This document shows positions 1 to 7,752 of a DNA stretch of 64,000 nt, piece by piece; within the stretch, counting starts at the first letter, position 1, and every line of letters starts with the position of its first letter. The DNA lies in assembly GCF_002272075.1 (NCBI RefSeq), contig NZ_NPBJ01000002.1:1-64000 (forward strand), given 5' to 3'. The translations under genes were made by a program, and so were the position numbers. The notes beneath the pieces are model-generated. The model ran no database searches. It was not told the origin of the DNA and saw nothing but the letters and a program-made list of their open reading frames with translations. This DNA comes from Terribacillus saccharophilus. GTDB taxonomy: Bacteria > Bacillota > Bacilli > Bacillales > Amphibacillaceae.

Positions 1-498
1 CGGAACAGCATTTCTGAAGTTGAACTGGAATGTTTTAGGTAGGTTTTCGTTCCGTTCGCTTCTCGGACAATTTTGTAGAGCATCGAACCCACTTCCTAAC
101 CTAGCATATTTATATTTCTAAATATATTGTCTCATAGGAAATAGTGAAAGTATATGAATTAAATCGAATATACCATTAAAATTTTGTGACAATTTAGTAT
201 AATCTGCATTTTATTAACTGACATCTAAGGAAAATTAGGTAAAAAGTAGTTGCTTTAAGAACTCATTAAAATGAATGTCATTTTTATAACCTAACTTCAA
301 TTTGTGTATAAATTGTAAATTATTTACGTTTAACTTAGCGATGTACTCGATAAACGTTGTTCTGATAGAGATTAAGCCTTCCGAAACAATTTTCTATCTT
401 TTACAACAATTAAACATATCTTCACAATACTTTAAACACTAGCTTCACAATCAGCTTGTACAGTTAACAATATAGGCACAAATGAAAGGAGTAATGCT
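1..498. other. AT-rich stretch without a recognised gene
   Basis: I see no convincing gene in these first 500 bases. One reading frame stays open from the left edge to a stop near base 121, but its 39 residues resemble nothing I know. The remainder is AT-rich with frequent stops in all frames. It presumably holds the promoter of the surE operon, but no hexamer pair is good enough to name. Confidence 0.5.
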
Positions 499-618
499 GT
501 GAAAGATATTTATTTTTCGTTAATGCTTTCCTGGAATGAACCTTTTAAAAAGGTTGTGCATGATACAGCTGACAGTTATTTGGTTGGCTATGGGGAAGTA
601 AAGGAGGGAGTCACATGA
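499..618 (+). CDS. 39-aa small ORF translationally coupled to surE
   Basis: A GTG start follows a good ribosome site (GAAAGGAG, bases 483-490) and opens a 39-codon frame. Its TGA stop (616-618) overlaps the surE ATG (615-617) in an ATGA junction, the usual sign of translational coupling. The predicted protein begins VKDIYFSLML and ends GEVKEGVT. It has one short hydrophobic patch and no motif I recognise. It could be a functional small protein or a leader peptide that sets surE translation. I judge it real mainly from the ribosome site and the precise overlap. Confidence 0.45.
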   Translation: MKDIYFSLMLSWNEPFKKVVHDTADSYLVGYGEVKEGVT

Positions 619-1403
619 AAATAATGGTTACCAATGACGATGGTATTTTCTCTCCTGGTGTAGAGGCAATGGTTGAGACACTGCAGCATTTTGGTGAGGT
701 GTATGTTGTTTGTCCGGATCAGGAGTTCAACACTGTCAGTCAATCTATTACCTTGCGTCAGCCTGTTCGAGTCAAAGAGATGTACCATTTTCCAGGAGTT
801 GCTGGCGCCTGGAGCCTGAACGGGACACCAGCTGATTGTGTGAAGCTTGGTGTGGAAGTGCTGCTGCCTGAAAAACCGGATTTCCTTTTTTCGGGGATTA
901 ATATCGGTCCTAATTTAGGGCGCGACATCTATTATTCAGGCACGATGGCAGCAGCGATTGAAGCTTCCCTCTATGATATACCGTCCGCTTCTGTCAGCTT
1001 GAACAGTAGTTCGCCTCGTCTTGTAAACTATTCTAAGGTCAAGACACTGTTTTATCAGGTTGCCGAAGTACTGCTTCAGCATAGATCGAAATCCGTCGGT
1101 TTACTGAATGTCAATCTGCCAAATATTGATAAGCGGGAATTCAAAGGGATACAAGTTATCCCTATGGACATGAGTGTATCGAGGTATCGCTTTGTTGGCC
1201 TGCATGATCCACATGGAGAAGTATATTATTGGCTGAAGGATCAGCTGCTAGAGCTTACGGATTTCCATCCGGCAAGCGATTATCTTTTGCTGAAAGAAGG
1301 ATACATAACCGTCTCACCAATTGAATTGCGTACGCACTATAAACGAAAACAAGAGCAAGTAGAACGCTGGTTCAAATCTATGGAGACAAATACATCAGAG
1401 TAA
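615..1403 (+). CDS. surE: 5'/3'-nucleotidase SurE
   Basis: SurE is a cytoplasmic metal-dependent nucleoside monophosphate phosphatase. The protein has 262 residues, normal for the family. It shows TNDDG at residues 6-10 with the metal-binding pair Asp8-Asp9, NGTPADCV near residues 69-76, and SGINIGPNLG followed by YSGTMAAAIEA around residues 93-117, including the expected metal ligand Asn96. The conserved metal-site Ser39 of characterised SurE enzymes is Asn39 here (context DQEFNTVSQS). The ribosome site AGGAGG lies within the upstream small ORF. The solute-binding protein gene starts 14 bases after the stop, so SurE is probably co-transcribed with an ABC importer. That pairing suggests a link between phosphorylated substrates and uptake, but this is inference. 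Confidence 0.93.
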   Translation: MKIMVTNDDGIFSPGVEAMVETLQHFGEVYVVCPDQEFNTVSQSITLRQPVRVKEMYHFPGVAGAWSLNGTPADCVKLGVEVLLPEKPDFLFSGINIGPNLGRDIYYSGTMAAAIEASLYDIPSASVSLNSSSPRLVNYSKVKTLFYQVAEVLLQHRSKSVGLLNVNLPNIDKREFKGIQVIPMDMSVSRYRFVGLHDPHGEVYYWLKDQLLELTDFHPASDYLLLKEGYITVSPIELRTHYKRKQEQVERWFKSMETNTSE

Positions 1404-1417
1404 AGGGAGAGATTGGG

Positions 1418-2437
1418 ATGAAAAGAAAATGGATGGCAGGTATCGTAGGTACTGCATTGTTTGCACTTACAGCATGCGGACAAGAGGACACTGAAACCAG
1501 TGCAAGTGCTTCAGACGGAGAAATCGCCGGTACGCTCAGCTTCTATACATCCCAGCCGGATGCTGATGCTCAGAAATTGGTAGAGGACTTTGAAAAGCGC
1601 TACCCGGAAGTGGAAGTGGAAACCTACCGTTCCGGTACTGAAGAAGTAATATCCAAGCTGAATGCGGAGAAAATGGCGGGTGATGTGCAAGCAGACGTCC
1701 TGCTCGTGGCGGACAGTGTTACATTTGAGGATCTGAAAGAACAGGATATGCTGCAGGCCTATGAGTCGGGGGAATTGGATGCCGTCCCGGATGAATTTCA
1801 AGATACGGATCATTATTATACAGGTACGAAAATCATGGCGACAGGAATCGTTGCCAATAGCGATTCAGGTGATGTACCAACTAGTTGGAGTGCATTGACA
1901 GAAGCTGATGCAAAGGCTCAGACAGTCATGCCTAGTCCGCTGTACTCTGGTGCTGCAGCATATAATCTTGGGGTATTGACCAGACAAGATGATTTTGGGT
2001 GGGAATTCTATGAAAAGCTCAAGAATCAGGAAACTGCAGTCGTAAAAGGAAATGGTGATGTACTGAAATCTGTTGCTTCAGGTGACAAGCAGTATGGTGT
2101 AATTGTCGACTATCTTGCTGCCAGGGCAAAAGCGGATGGGTCTCCAGTTGAACTCGTTTATCCAGAGGAAGGTGTACCAGTCATCACTGAGCCGATAGGC
2201 ATCACGAAGGATACCGATAATACGGCAGCTGCAGAAGCATTCGTAGATTATGTTTTATCTGACGAGGGACAAAAGCTTGCAGCAGAGCTGGGATATACTC
2301 CAATCCGAGATGGAATAGATGCGCCAGAAGGGCTTAAGACATACGATGAGATGAAGGTATTACAGGCCGATACAGAAGCATTGTATACATCTCGTAATAA
2401 AGACAAACAGCAGTTCGAGGACTTGTTCGGTAAATAA
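1418..2437 (+). CDS. ABC transporter substrate-binding lipoprotein (FbpA/PhnS-like)
   Basis: This 339-residue protein is a periplasmic-binding-fold lipoprotein. It starts with a positively charged leader and a lipobox LTAC with the lipidated Cys at residue 20, so it should be tethered to the outer face of the membrane. The body fits the family of Fe(III), 2-aminoethylphosphonate and related binding proteins (phrases FYTSQPDADAQKLVEDFEKRYP and VDYLAARAKADGSPVELVYP region). FbpA proteins bind iron through a double tyrosine. In the comparable C-terminal stretch I see only a single Tyr in the VDYLA segment, so iron is not assured and a phosphonate or other small anion is equally possible. It is the first of three adjacent importer genes and is 14 bases after surE. 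Confidence 0.85.
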   Translation: MKRKWMAGIVGTALFALTACGQEDTETSASASDGEIAGTLSFYTSQPDADAQKLVEDFEKRYPEVEVETYRSGTEEVISKLNAEKMAGDVQADVLLVADSVTFEDLKEQDMLQAYESGELDAVPDEFQDTDHYYTGTKIMATGIVANSDSGDVPTSWSALTEADAKAQTVMPSPLYSGAAAYNLGVLTRQDDFGWEFYEKLKNQETAVVKGNGDVLKSVASGDKQYGVIVDYLAARAKADGSPVELVYPEEGVPVITEPIGITKDTDNTAAAEAFVDYVLSDEGQKLAAELGYTPIRDGIDAPEGLKTYDEMKVLQADTEALYTSRNKDKQQFEDLFGK

Positions 2438-2455
2438 ACAAAAGGAGGGCAACCC

Positions 2456-4162
2456 ATGCAACTAACCATGAAATCAAGGCAGCTGAATAAAGGCAGACAT
2501 ACCGCCCTCCGTAAGCTTCCTATTTTAATCGGGATGCTGATCCTTTTCTTCTTTTTCTTATTGCCGATTGTCAGACTGATAGTAATGAGTTTCACCTCTG
2601 GAGAGAACATCTCTTTTGGCGCTTATTCAGAGGTGCTCAAGGAGTCGGTTACGTGGAAAACACTTTGGAATACAATTTATATTGTCCTCGGCAGTACTGT
2701 CTTGTCCATGATTCTTGGCATAACGATGGCTGCCATTATGGCTTATACGGATGTTCGCGGTAAGGCTGTAATGCAGCTGTTCATTTATTTGCCTTTTATC
2801 ATCCCATCGTATATTACGACACTCGCTTGGGTGCAGTTCTTCAGCAGTTCAGGGCCGCTGGGAGGGTTGCCTGATTGGCTCATTCCTAATTTATATAGTG
2901 TTGGCGGTATTATATTCGTACTCGGTATCTCGCATTACCCGCTTGTTTATTTGATGTCAGTACAAGTATTCCGCAGGATTCCTCGTGATGCAGAACTTGC
3001 TGCTTTCGTTTCGGGAGCATCACGGTTCACCTGCTGGAGAAAAGTTACTCTGCCGATGGCTTTGCCGGGTATATGCAGCGGTGGTCTGCTTGCGTTCTTA
3101 TCTAATCTGGATAATTTCGGTGTTCCAGCTTTTCTAGGGATACCGGCAAATATCCGTGTACTGAGTACATACATCTACGAACAAGTTATTGGATATGGGC
3201 CGAGTGCTTTCAGTCGGGCAGCAGTTCTTTCTGTATTGCTTGGTATCGTTGCTGTAGCCGCTACGCTGGTACAAGTATGGCTTTTAAGAAGAAGCAAGGT
3301 TACAGAAACGACTGTCCCAGATAATGAGCCACGCATCCAACTGCCATCAAGCAAGCGGAGAATTCTGCAGACAGTTCTTTGGATTTTTCTGCTTGGTACA
3401 AGTCTTGTGCCTTTCTTGGCAATGGGTACAGTCAGTCTCGTTCAGGCATATGGCATCGATTTAACATGGGAGAATTTTTCCCTTGGAAATTATCGCTATC
3501 TATTATTTGAGGATGAAAAAGTGATTAGATCCTTAGGCAACAGCCTGTTATTAGGGCTTATCACTGCGATTGTATGTCTTATATTCGGCACTTTATTTGC
3601 TTATTACCGTTCTCATAAGCAAGGAAAATTGCCGAAGGTATTGGAAGCGATAATTACAATGCCTTACGCACTTCCGGGAACAGTACTGGCTCTTTGCATC
3701 ATTTTGATGTGGATGCAGCCATTACCGGGCTGGTATCCAGGTGTATACGGCACACCAGCTATTCTTTTAATTGCTTATATCACGCGGTTCTTTGTTCTGC
3801 AATTTCGGGGCAGTTATACTGCCTTCTCGCAGCTGGACGTTCGAATGGAGGAGGCTGCACGGACAAATGGTGCTAATTTGTTTACAAGATGGAGACAAAT
3901 TCTCCTGCCGCTTATTCTGCCGGGAGTTCTAAGTGGTGCGTTACTTGTTTTTCTAACTTCGCTGACAGAGCTGACTGTCTCCAGTATGCTTTGGTCCAGC
4001 GGTGCTGAGACAGTCGGTGTAATCATTTTCAGTTTCGAACAAGCTGGTTACAGCACGTACTCGACAGCTTTCTCATCACTAATTGTCCTGGCAATTCTTT
4101 TCGGAGGTATTGCATATCTCATTGTGCAGCGTAAATGGAGACGAAGGGGGAGAAAAGCATGA
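2456..4162 (+). CDS. ABC transporter permease, two fused domains (FbpB/PhnU-V-like)
   Basis: This is the 568-residue inner-membrane channel of the importer, formed by two tandem permease domains of about 270 residues each. Each half ends with the cytoplasmic coupling motif that contacts the ATPase: ELAAFVSGA around residue 179 and MEEAARTNGA around residue 464, both followed by a short LP(M/L)xLPG stretch. This double-domain layout is typical of ferric iron FbpB and some phosphonate permeases. The ATG has a strong ribosome site (AAAGGAGGG, spacing about 5). The stop codon overlaps the ATPase start (ATGA), which implies coupled translation. Confidence 0.9.
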   Translation: MQLTMKSRQLNKGRHTALRKLPILIGMLILFFFFLLPIVRLIVMSFTSGENISFGAYSEVLKESVTWKTLWNTIYIVLGSTVLSMILGITMAAIMAYTDVRGKAVMQLFIYLPFIIPSYITTLAWVQFFSSSGPLGGLPDWLIPNLYSVGGIIFVLGISHYPLVYLMSVQVFRRIPRDAELAAFVSGASRFTCWRKVTLPMALPGICSGGLLAFLSNLDNFGVPAFLGIPANIRVLSTYIYEQVIGYGPSAFSRAAVLSVLLGIVAVAATLVQVWLLRRSKVTETTVPDNEPRIQLPSSKRRILQTVLWIFLLGTSLVPFLAMGTVSLVQAYGIDLTWENFSLGNYRYLLFEDEKVIRSLGNSLLLGLITAIVCLIFGTLFAYYRSHKQGKLPKVLEAIITMPYALPGTVLALCIILMWMQPLPGWYPGVYGTPAILLIAYITRFFVLQFRGSYTAFSQLDVRMEEAARTNGANLFTRWRQILLPLILPGVLSGALLVFLTSLTELTVSSMLWSSGAETVGVIIFSFEQAGYSTYSTAFSSLIVLAILFGGIAYLIVQRKWRRRGRKA

Positions 4163-5238
4163 TCACGCTGCAGGGATTGAAAAAACATTATGGGAAAACT
4201 GCTGCATTGAGTCAGGTAGATTTAACGATCCAAGAAGGGGAATTCCTTGCTATTCTTGGTCCGTCTGGCTGTGGAAAAACAACATTGCTGCGTTTGATGG
4301 CTGGTTTCATGAAGCCTACGGCTGGAACAATACGATTTGGTGATACGGAAGTAGCCAATTCTAAACATAGCAACAAGCCGGAAAATCGAAATATAGGCAT
4401 GGTTTTTCAATCTTTCGCCCTTTGGCCTCACATGACGGTAGAGGAACATATCCGCTTTGCATTGAAAAATCATCGTTTTTCACAAAAACGAACGGCTGAA
4501 GAACAAGCAGCAAGAGTAACGGAGGTGCTACAGCTTGTCGGAATGGAACCTTTCCGGAAGAGGTATCCCGCAGCACTATCAGGCGGGCAGCAGCAGCGTG
4601 TTGCATTAGCTAGGGCAATAGCTCCTGAACCCGATATTCTACTCATGGATGAACCTCTAAGTGCTTTAGATGCAGAATTACGTATCAGTATGCGAAAGGA
4701 AATCAAGCAGATCCACAAGAAGCTTGGTGCTACTATCATTTATGTCACACATGATCAAGGAGAGGCGCTGGCAATGGCTGATCGAGTGCTGGTCATGCAG
4801 CATGGTCAGATTGAACAAGTAGATACTCCAGAAACAATCTATCAGAGTCCGGAAACCCCTTTTGTGGCGACATTTGTCGGGAAGGCAAATTTAGTAGAAG
4901 GCACGTGGAATGGCAGTCATTTTACTCCTGCAGGCACTCAGTTAAGCTGGCTGGATAATGGTGTATCAGAACAGCTGAAACAAAAGCAGCTCTTCCCTGT
5001 AAGACCGGAGGAATGGCAGCTGTTACCGGCAGAGGCTGATGGGTTGAAAGGAGAAGTCATCATAAGCCAGTTCCAGGGGACAGAAAGGCATTATGTGATT
5101 CGGACGGACGGTCAAGATTATCAAGTGTCTCTTCCAATTGCTGATCCGGCATGGCATGAAGGGGAGTTAGTAAGATTGCAGGTAAGGAGAAGAAAGACAC
5201 AATATGCAACTGAAGAAGTACTTTTAGAGCTAAGGTAA
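4159..5238 (+). CDS. ABC transporter ATPase (FbpC/PotA type)
   Basis: This 359-residue ATPase powers the importer. I chose the ATG at 4159 rather than an in-frame ATG 24 bases upstream, because GGGGGAG lies 7 bases before it and the start overlaps the permease stop. It has Walker A GPSGCGKTT near residue 34, a Q-loop (MVFQSFALWP), the signature LSGGQQQRVALARA near residue 140, Walker B ILLMDEPLSALD near residue 160 and the switch His in VTHDQ. The C-terminal 120 residues fit a TOBE-type regulatory domain, as in the FbpC, PotA and MalK branch. A strong terminator follows, so this gene ends the operon. Confidence 0.92.
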   Translation: MITLQGLKKHYGKTAALSQVDLTIQEGEFLAILGPSGCGKTTLLRLMAGFMKPTAGTIRFGDTEVANSKHSNKPENRNIGMVFQSFALWPHMTVEEHIRFALKNHRFSQKRTAEEQAARVTEVLQLVGMEPFRKRYPAALSGGQQQRVALARAIAPEPDILLMDEPLSALDAELRISMRKEIKQIHKKLGATIIYVTHDQGEALAMADRVLVMQHGQIEQVDTPETIYQSPETPFVATFVGKANLVEGTWNGSHFTPAGTQLSWLDNGVSEQLKQKQLFPVRPEEWQLLPAEADGLKGEVIISQFQGTERHYVIRTDGQDYQVSLPIADPAWHEGELVRLQVRRRKTQYATEEVLLELR

Positions 5239-5249
5239 TAGTGAAACTG

Positions 5250-5278
5250 GACTCCCGCGTAAAGGGAGTCTTTTTTTC
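5250..5278 (+). terminator. Intrinsic terminator after the ABC operon
   Basis: A perfect 7-bp stem (GACTCCC at 5250-5256, GGGAGTC at 5264-5270) is followed by seven T residues. It ends the surE-ABC transcription unit. Confidence 0.9.
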
Positions 5279-5328
5279 TTGAAGGAAAATGGACTTAAAG
5301 ACAGAAATAATGGTTAGAGGTGATGCGG

Positions 5329-5700
5329 TTGAAACGGGATATGTCTCTTATAAGAAGTCTCTTATTGGATATTGAAGCTGAATTCACAGAAGGAGGTTTC
5401 GCGCTGGAAGTAACGGAGGAAGATGAGTATTCCGAGGAAGAAATGAATTATCACCTGCAGCTGATGAAAGAAGCAAAGTTAATCAAACTGGACATTGTTC
5501 TGGATGAGGAAGAGGAAGAAGAGGAACTGCTCATTTATGGCCTGACATGGGAAGGACATGAACTGCTGGACAGTATCAGGGAAGAAGAAGTATGGCAGCA
5601 GTTACTCGTAAAACTGAAGAGGGAGAAAGGCAGTATGCCGTTTTCTGTATTACGTAAACAGGCAGCGAAAGCAGCAGAAGCATTTTATGCCTCTGAATAA
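5329..5700 (+). CDS. DUF2513 family protein
   Basis: The protein has 123 residues if started at the TTG at 5329, which is 5-6 bases after AGAGGTGA and gives the family-typical beginning MKRDMSLIR. An upstream GTG at 5320 is in frame but overlaps its own ribosome site. The pattern YSEEEMNYHLQLMKEA, a strongly acidic run of eight to nine residues in the middle, and LTWEGHELLDSIR match DUF2513, a small winged-helix-like family common in Firmicutes and their phages. No function is established. The gene stands alone between a terminator and a stretch of small ORFs. Confidence 0.75.
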   Translation: MKRDMSLIRSLLLDIEAEFTEGGFALEVTEEDEYSEEEMNYHLQLMKEAKLIKLDIVLDEEEEEEELLIYGLTWEGHELLDSIREEEVWQQLLVKLKREKGSMPFSVLRKQAAKAAEAFYASE

Positions 5701-5900
5701 TTTACTCAAACAAGTGGGAGCCAAAGATAAAGTGAAAGCTAGCAGCTCTTCTGGCACAACGTTGAATTTGTAATAGCTATCATTGCAACAAGGCTGGCAA
5801 ATAAAAAAACAGTCTTTATAAGAAATTTTTGTAAAAAAGAAGTTTTAAAGTGCAGCCAACTTGGCAAAACAGAAGTATCAAGAATATGGGAGGGTTGGGT

Positions 5901-6008
5901 ATGCTCTGCATCTTTTCCGCTGCAAGGGACAAGTTCCGGGAAGACTACCAAAAACAGCAGCAGACGGCTAAGCAAGGCGCTAAGACTGATACTGTCGCTA
6001 AGAAATAA
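5901..6008 (+). CDS. Possible 35-aa small protein
   Basis: An ATG 7 bases after GGGAGG (5888-5893) opens a 35-codon frame. The predicted protein begins MLCIFSAARDKFREDYQ and has a Lys/Gln/Ala-rich tail. No family is recognised. The ribosome site is good, but the frame is short and lacks other support. A longer frame on the opposite strand here looks like a shadow. Confidence 0.3.
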   Translation: MLCIFSAARDKFREDYQKQQQTAKQGAKTDTVAKK

Positions 6009-6082
6009 GAAAGAACTGCGCACTTATAAAAAGCGGATGCTAAGTAAAGACTATTGGTAAAAAGCAAAAGAGGTGCAGGCAG

Positions 6083-6184
6083 GTGCGCAGTCGGTCTACA
6101 TTTATCAAAGGGTTCATGCTAGGGATTGTCATTGCTCTGGCAGTATGGTTCGTCGTGACTTATATAGCTTCCAAATTTATCTGA
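6083..6184 (+). CDS. 33-aa single-pass membrane peptide
   Basis: A GTG start lies about 7 bases after AGAGGTG and is followed by 33 codons. The sequence starts VRSRSTFIKG and then forms one hydrophobic helix of about 18 residues (FMLGIVIALAVWFVVTYIA) with a basic N-terminal side, so it should insert with its N-terminus in the cytoplasm. A perfect hairpin terminator starts 7 bases after the stop. These three signs make a real small membrane protein likely. The function is unknown. Confidence 0.5.
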   Translation: MRSRSTFIKGFMLGIVIALAVWFVVTYIASKFI

Positions 6185-6190
6185 TATAGA

Positions 6191-6217
6191 AAAACACAGC
6201 TTTTAAAGCTGTGTTTT
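6191..6217. terminator. Bidirectional intrinsic terminator
   Basis: A perfect 13-bp inverted repeat (AAAACACAGCTTT at 6191-6203, AAAGCTGTGTTTT at 6205-6217) has A and T tracts on both sides. It serves the plus-strand membrane peptide and the convergent minus-strand small ORF, whose stop codon lies inside the hairpin. Confidence 0.85.
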
Positions 6218-6355
6218 CTTTTGCTTGTGGGCGTTGTTTTCATATTCTGTTTCCGGATGACCGTAATCACCATTCATTACTTGCTCATCTTGATCCAAAC
6301 CAATCGCTTCTGCTGATTCATCACGCTGATTCGATTTATTCTGTTTCTGCTGCAT
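6203..6355 (-). CDS. 50-aa hydrophilic small protein
   Basis: On the minus strand an ATG at 6355 follows GGAGGTGGG by about 6 bases and opens 50 codons ending inside a terminator hairpin. The product starts MQQKQNKSNQRDESAEAIG and is very hydrophilic and charged, with no hydrophobic segment. Its size and composition resemble small, probably unstructured Bacillaceae proteins, some of them spore-associated, but I recognise no named family. It lies downstream of the Gly/Tyr/Pro-rich protein and could share its transcript. Confidence 0.5.
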   Translation of the reverse strand: MQQKQNKSNQRDESAEAIGLDQDEQVMNGDYGHPETEYENNAHKQKKTQL

Positions 6356-6429
6356 CTATCCCACCTCCTGCCGATAGTGTGGCACTCCTGGCGGTTATTA
6401 TGTAAGGACAGTCAAGCTGTCCCTCTATT

Positions 6430-6702
6430 TCAACGCTGTTGAGTGGAATAGTAATAGTTGTTGTAAGGATAAGGTGTCGGATATGGATAAGGAACAGGAT
6501 AAGGCACCGGGTAAGGAGCGTTATATCCATATTTATAACCATAACCTGGTCCGCTTATTAAAGCACTGCCAAGAAGGCCTCCGGCAAGCCCGCCGATGAA
6601 TGGTATAAAAGCGAAACCGAAGCGCTGATCCTCTTGGTTCGTTCTATAGTCTGTCGTATACGTTGTTTGTCCATATGGATGTGAATAGTGTGTGTAGCTC
6701 AT
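6430..6702 (-). CDS. Gly/Tyr/Pro-rich small protein, spore-coat-like
   Basis: The product has 90 residues when started at the ATG at 6702, which is 6-7 bases after AGGAGGA. An in-frame ATG six bases upstream sits too close to that site. The N-terminal third is hydrophilic (MSYTHYSHPYGQTTY). The middle is a glycine-rich hydrophobic stretch (FIPFIGGLAGGLLGSALI), and the tail is a run of PYPVPYP-type repeats ending in tyrosines. Such composition is common in spore-coat and surface proteins of Bacillaceae. The assignment rests on composition alone. Confidence 0.6.
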   Translation of the reverse strand: MSYTHYSHPYGQTTYTTDYRTNQEDQRFGFAFIPFIGGLAGGLLGSALISGPGYGYKYGYNAPYPVPYPVPYPYPTPYPYNNYYYSTQQR

Positions 6703-6930
6703 AAACATTCCTCCTGTCCCTTTACTGTATGCACAGCAGTCTAGGGTAGGGTGGGCAAGTATCTTGGCGAAAGAGAAAAGATTTCCAAGCTAGAAACTCA
6801 TTGGCAGGACTAGTTTGCAGACAGGAACATACACTAGTAGAGACATCTTCATGTTTGTTAAACAAGATGACTGGGTAATAAGCGTTATGGACTGATTATG
6901 CACATACATAACGAAGAAAAGGACTTGATT

Positions 6931-7542
6931 ATGCAGAAACTTCTTACGCTTTTTTTATTGACTTTCTTTTTTGTCAGTAACCTATGTCTGGTTTTATACC
7001 TGCCATTAAAGGATCTGAAACAGAATGTCTATCCTGCAAGAGTTTATGCGGATGAAAGAACCCAGCCTATGTTATCAGATAAGGATACGCATTCCGTAAA
7101 CGGACCAGCCGCCATAGTTTTAACCGATAGAGATGACCAAACAATAGAGTTGGCAGAAACAACGATCGAACAAAAACAATATACAACAAAAGAAATAGAG
7201 CTGCTCCAAAGATTGGTACAAGCTGAGACGAGCGGAGAAGACTATCTAGGCAAGGTGGCAGTGGCTACTGTTGTACTTAACCGTATCGAAAGTGATGAGT
7301 TCCCTGATTCTATCCATGATGTAATCATGCAGAAGGGCCAGTTTCAGCCAGTAGGCTCAGGTGTCATCTGGAAAAGTGAACCAACAGATGAAACGGTACA
7401 AGCAGTGGCGGATGCATTGGTTCAAAAAGACAATATGCAGAATATCGTATGGTTTATGAATCCGGAAACAGCTACTACAAACTGGATAGCGGAAACACAA
7501 GAGCAAGTGGAGCAGATTGGCAATCATGTATTTTACCGTTAA
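6931..7542 (+). CDS. SleB/CwlJ-type cell wall hydrolase
   Basis: The protein has 203 residues from the ATG at 6931, which follows AAAAGGA by 8 bases. An in-frame ATG 33 bases upstream lacks a ribosome site. An N-terminal hydrophobic helix of about 20 residues serves as signal or anchor. After a linker, residues from about 90 to the end form the Hydrolase_2 domain: LLQRLVQAETSGEDYLGKVAVATVVLNRI contains the Glu expected to be catalytic in SleB-like lytic enzymes, and the domain ends IGNHVFYR. Relatives cleave spore cortex or vegetative peptidoglycan. No N-terminal peptidoglycan-binding repeat is present, so it resembles the short YkvT/CwlJ branch. Confidence 0.85.
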   Translation: MQKLLTLFLLTFFFVSNLCLVLYLPLKDLKQNVYPARVYADERTQPMLSDKDTHSVNGPAAIVLTDRDDQTIELAETTIEQKQYTTKEIELLQRLVQAETSGEDYLGKVAVATVVLNRIESDEFPDSIHDVIMQKGQFQPVGSGVIWKSEPTDETVQAVADALVQKDNMQNIVWFMNPETATTNWIAETQEQVEQIGNHVFYR

Positions 7543-7752
7543 TAGGGACAAATAGATTAATTAATACTGATAAATTTAATCGTGATTTTAACTGTGCGTG
7601 ACCCGTGACCTAGCGTCTTTAAGCAATAAGCACTAATAGAAAATTTGAACCTGAAGATTATCAAAACCTACAATGGTGGCACTAAAAGTATGTTTTATCT
7701 CTCCTATGACCGGTAAAACAGTAGGGAAGCATACTTGAAGGAGTTGTTAGCA

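Noticed and set aside
1-121. Open frame entering from the left edge (39 residues)
   Set aside because: No recognisable motif, and chance open frames of this length are common; it cannot be supported as a gene end.
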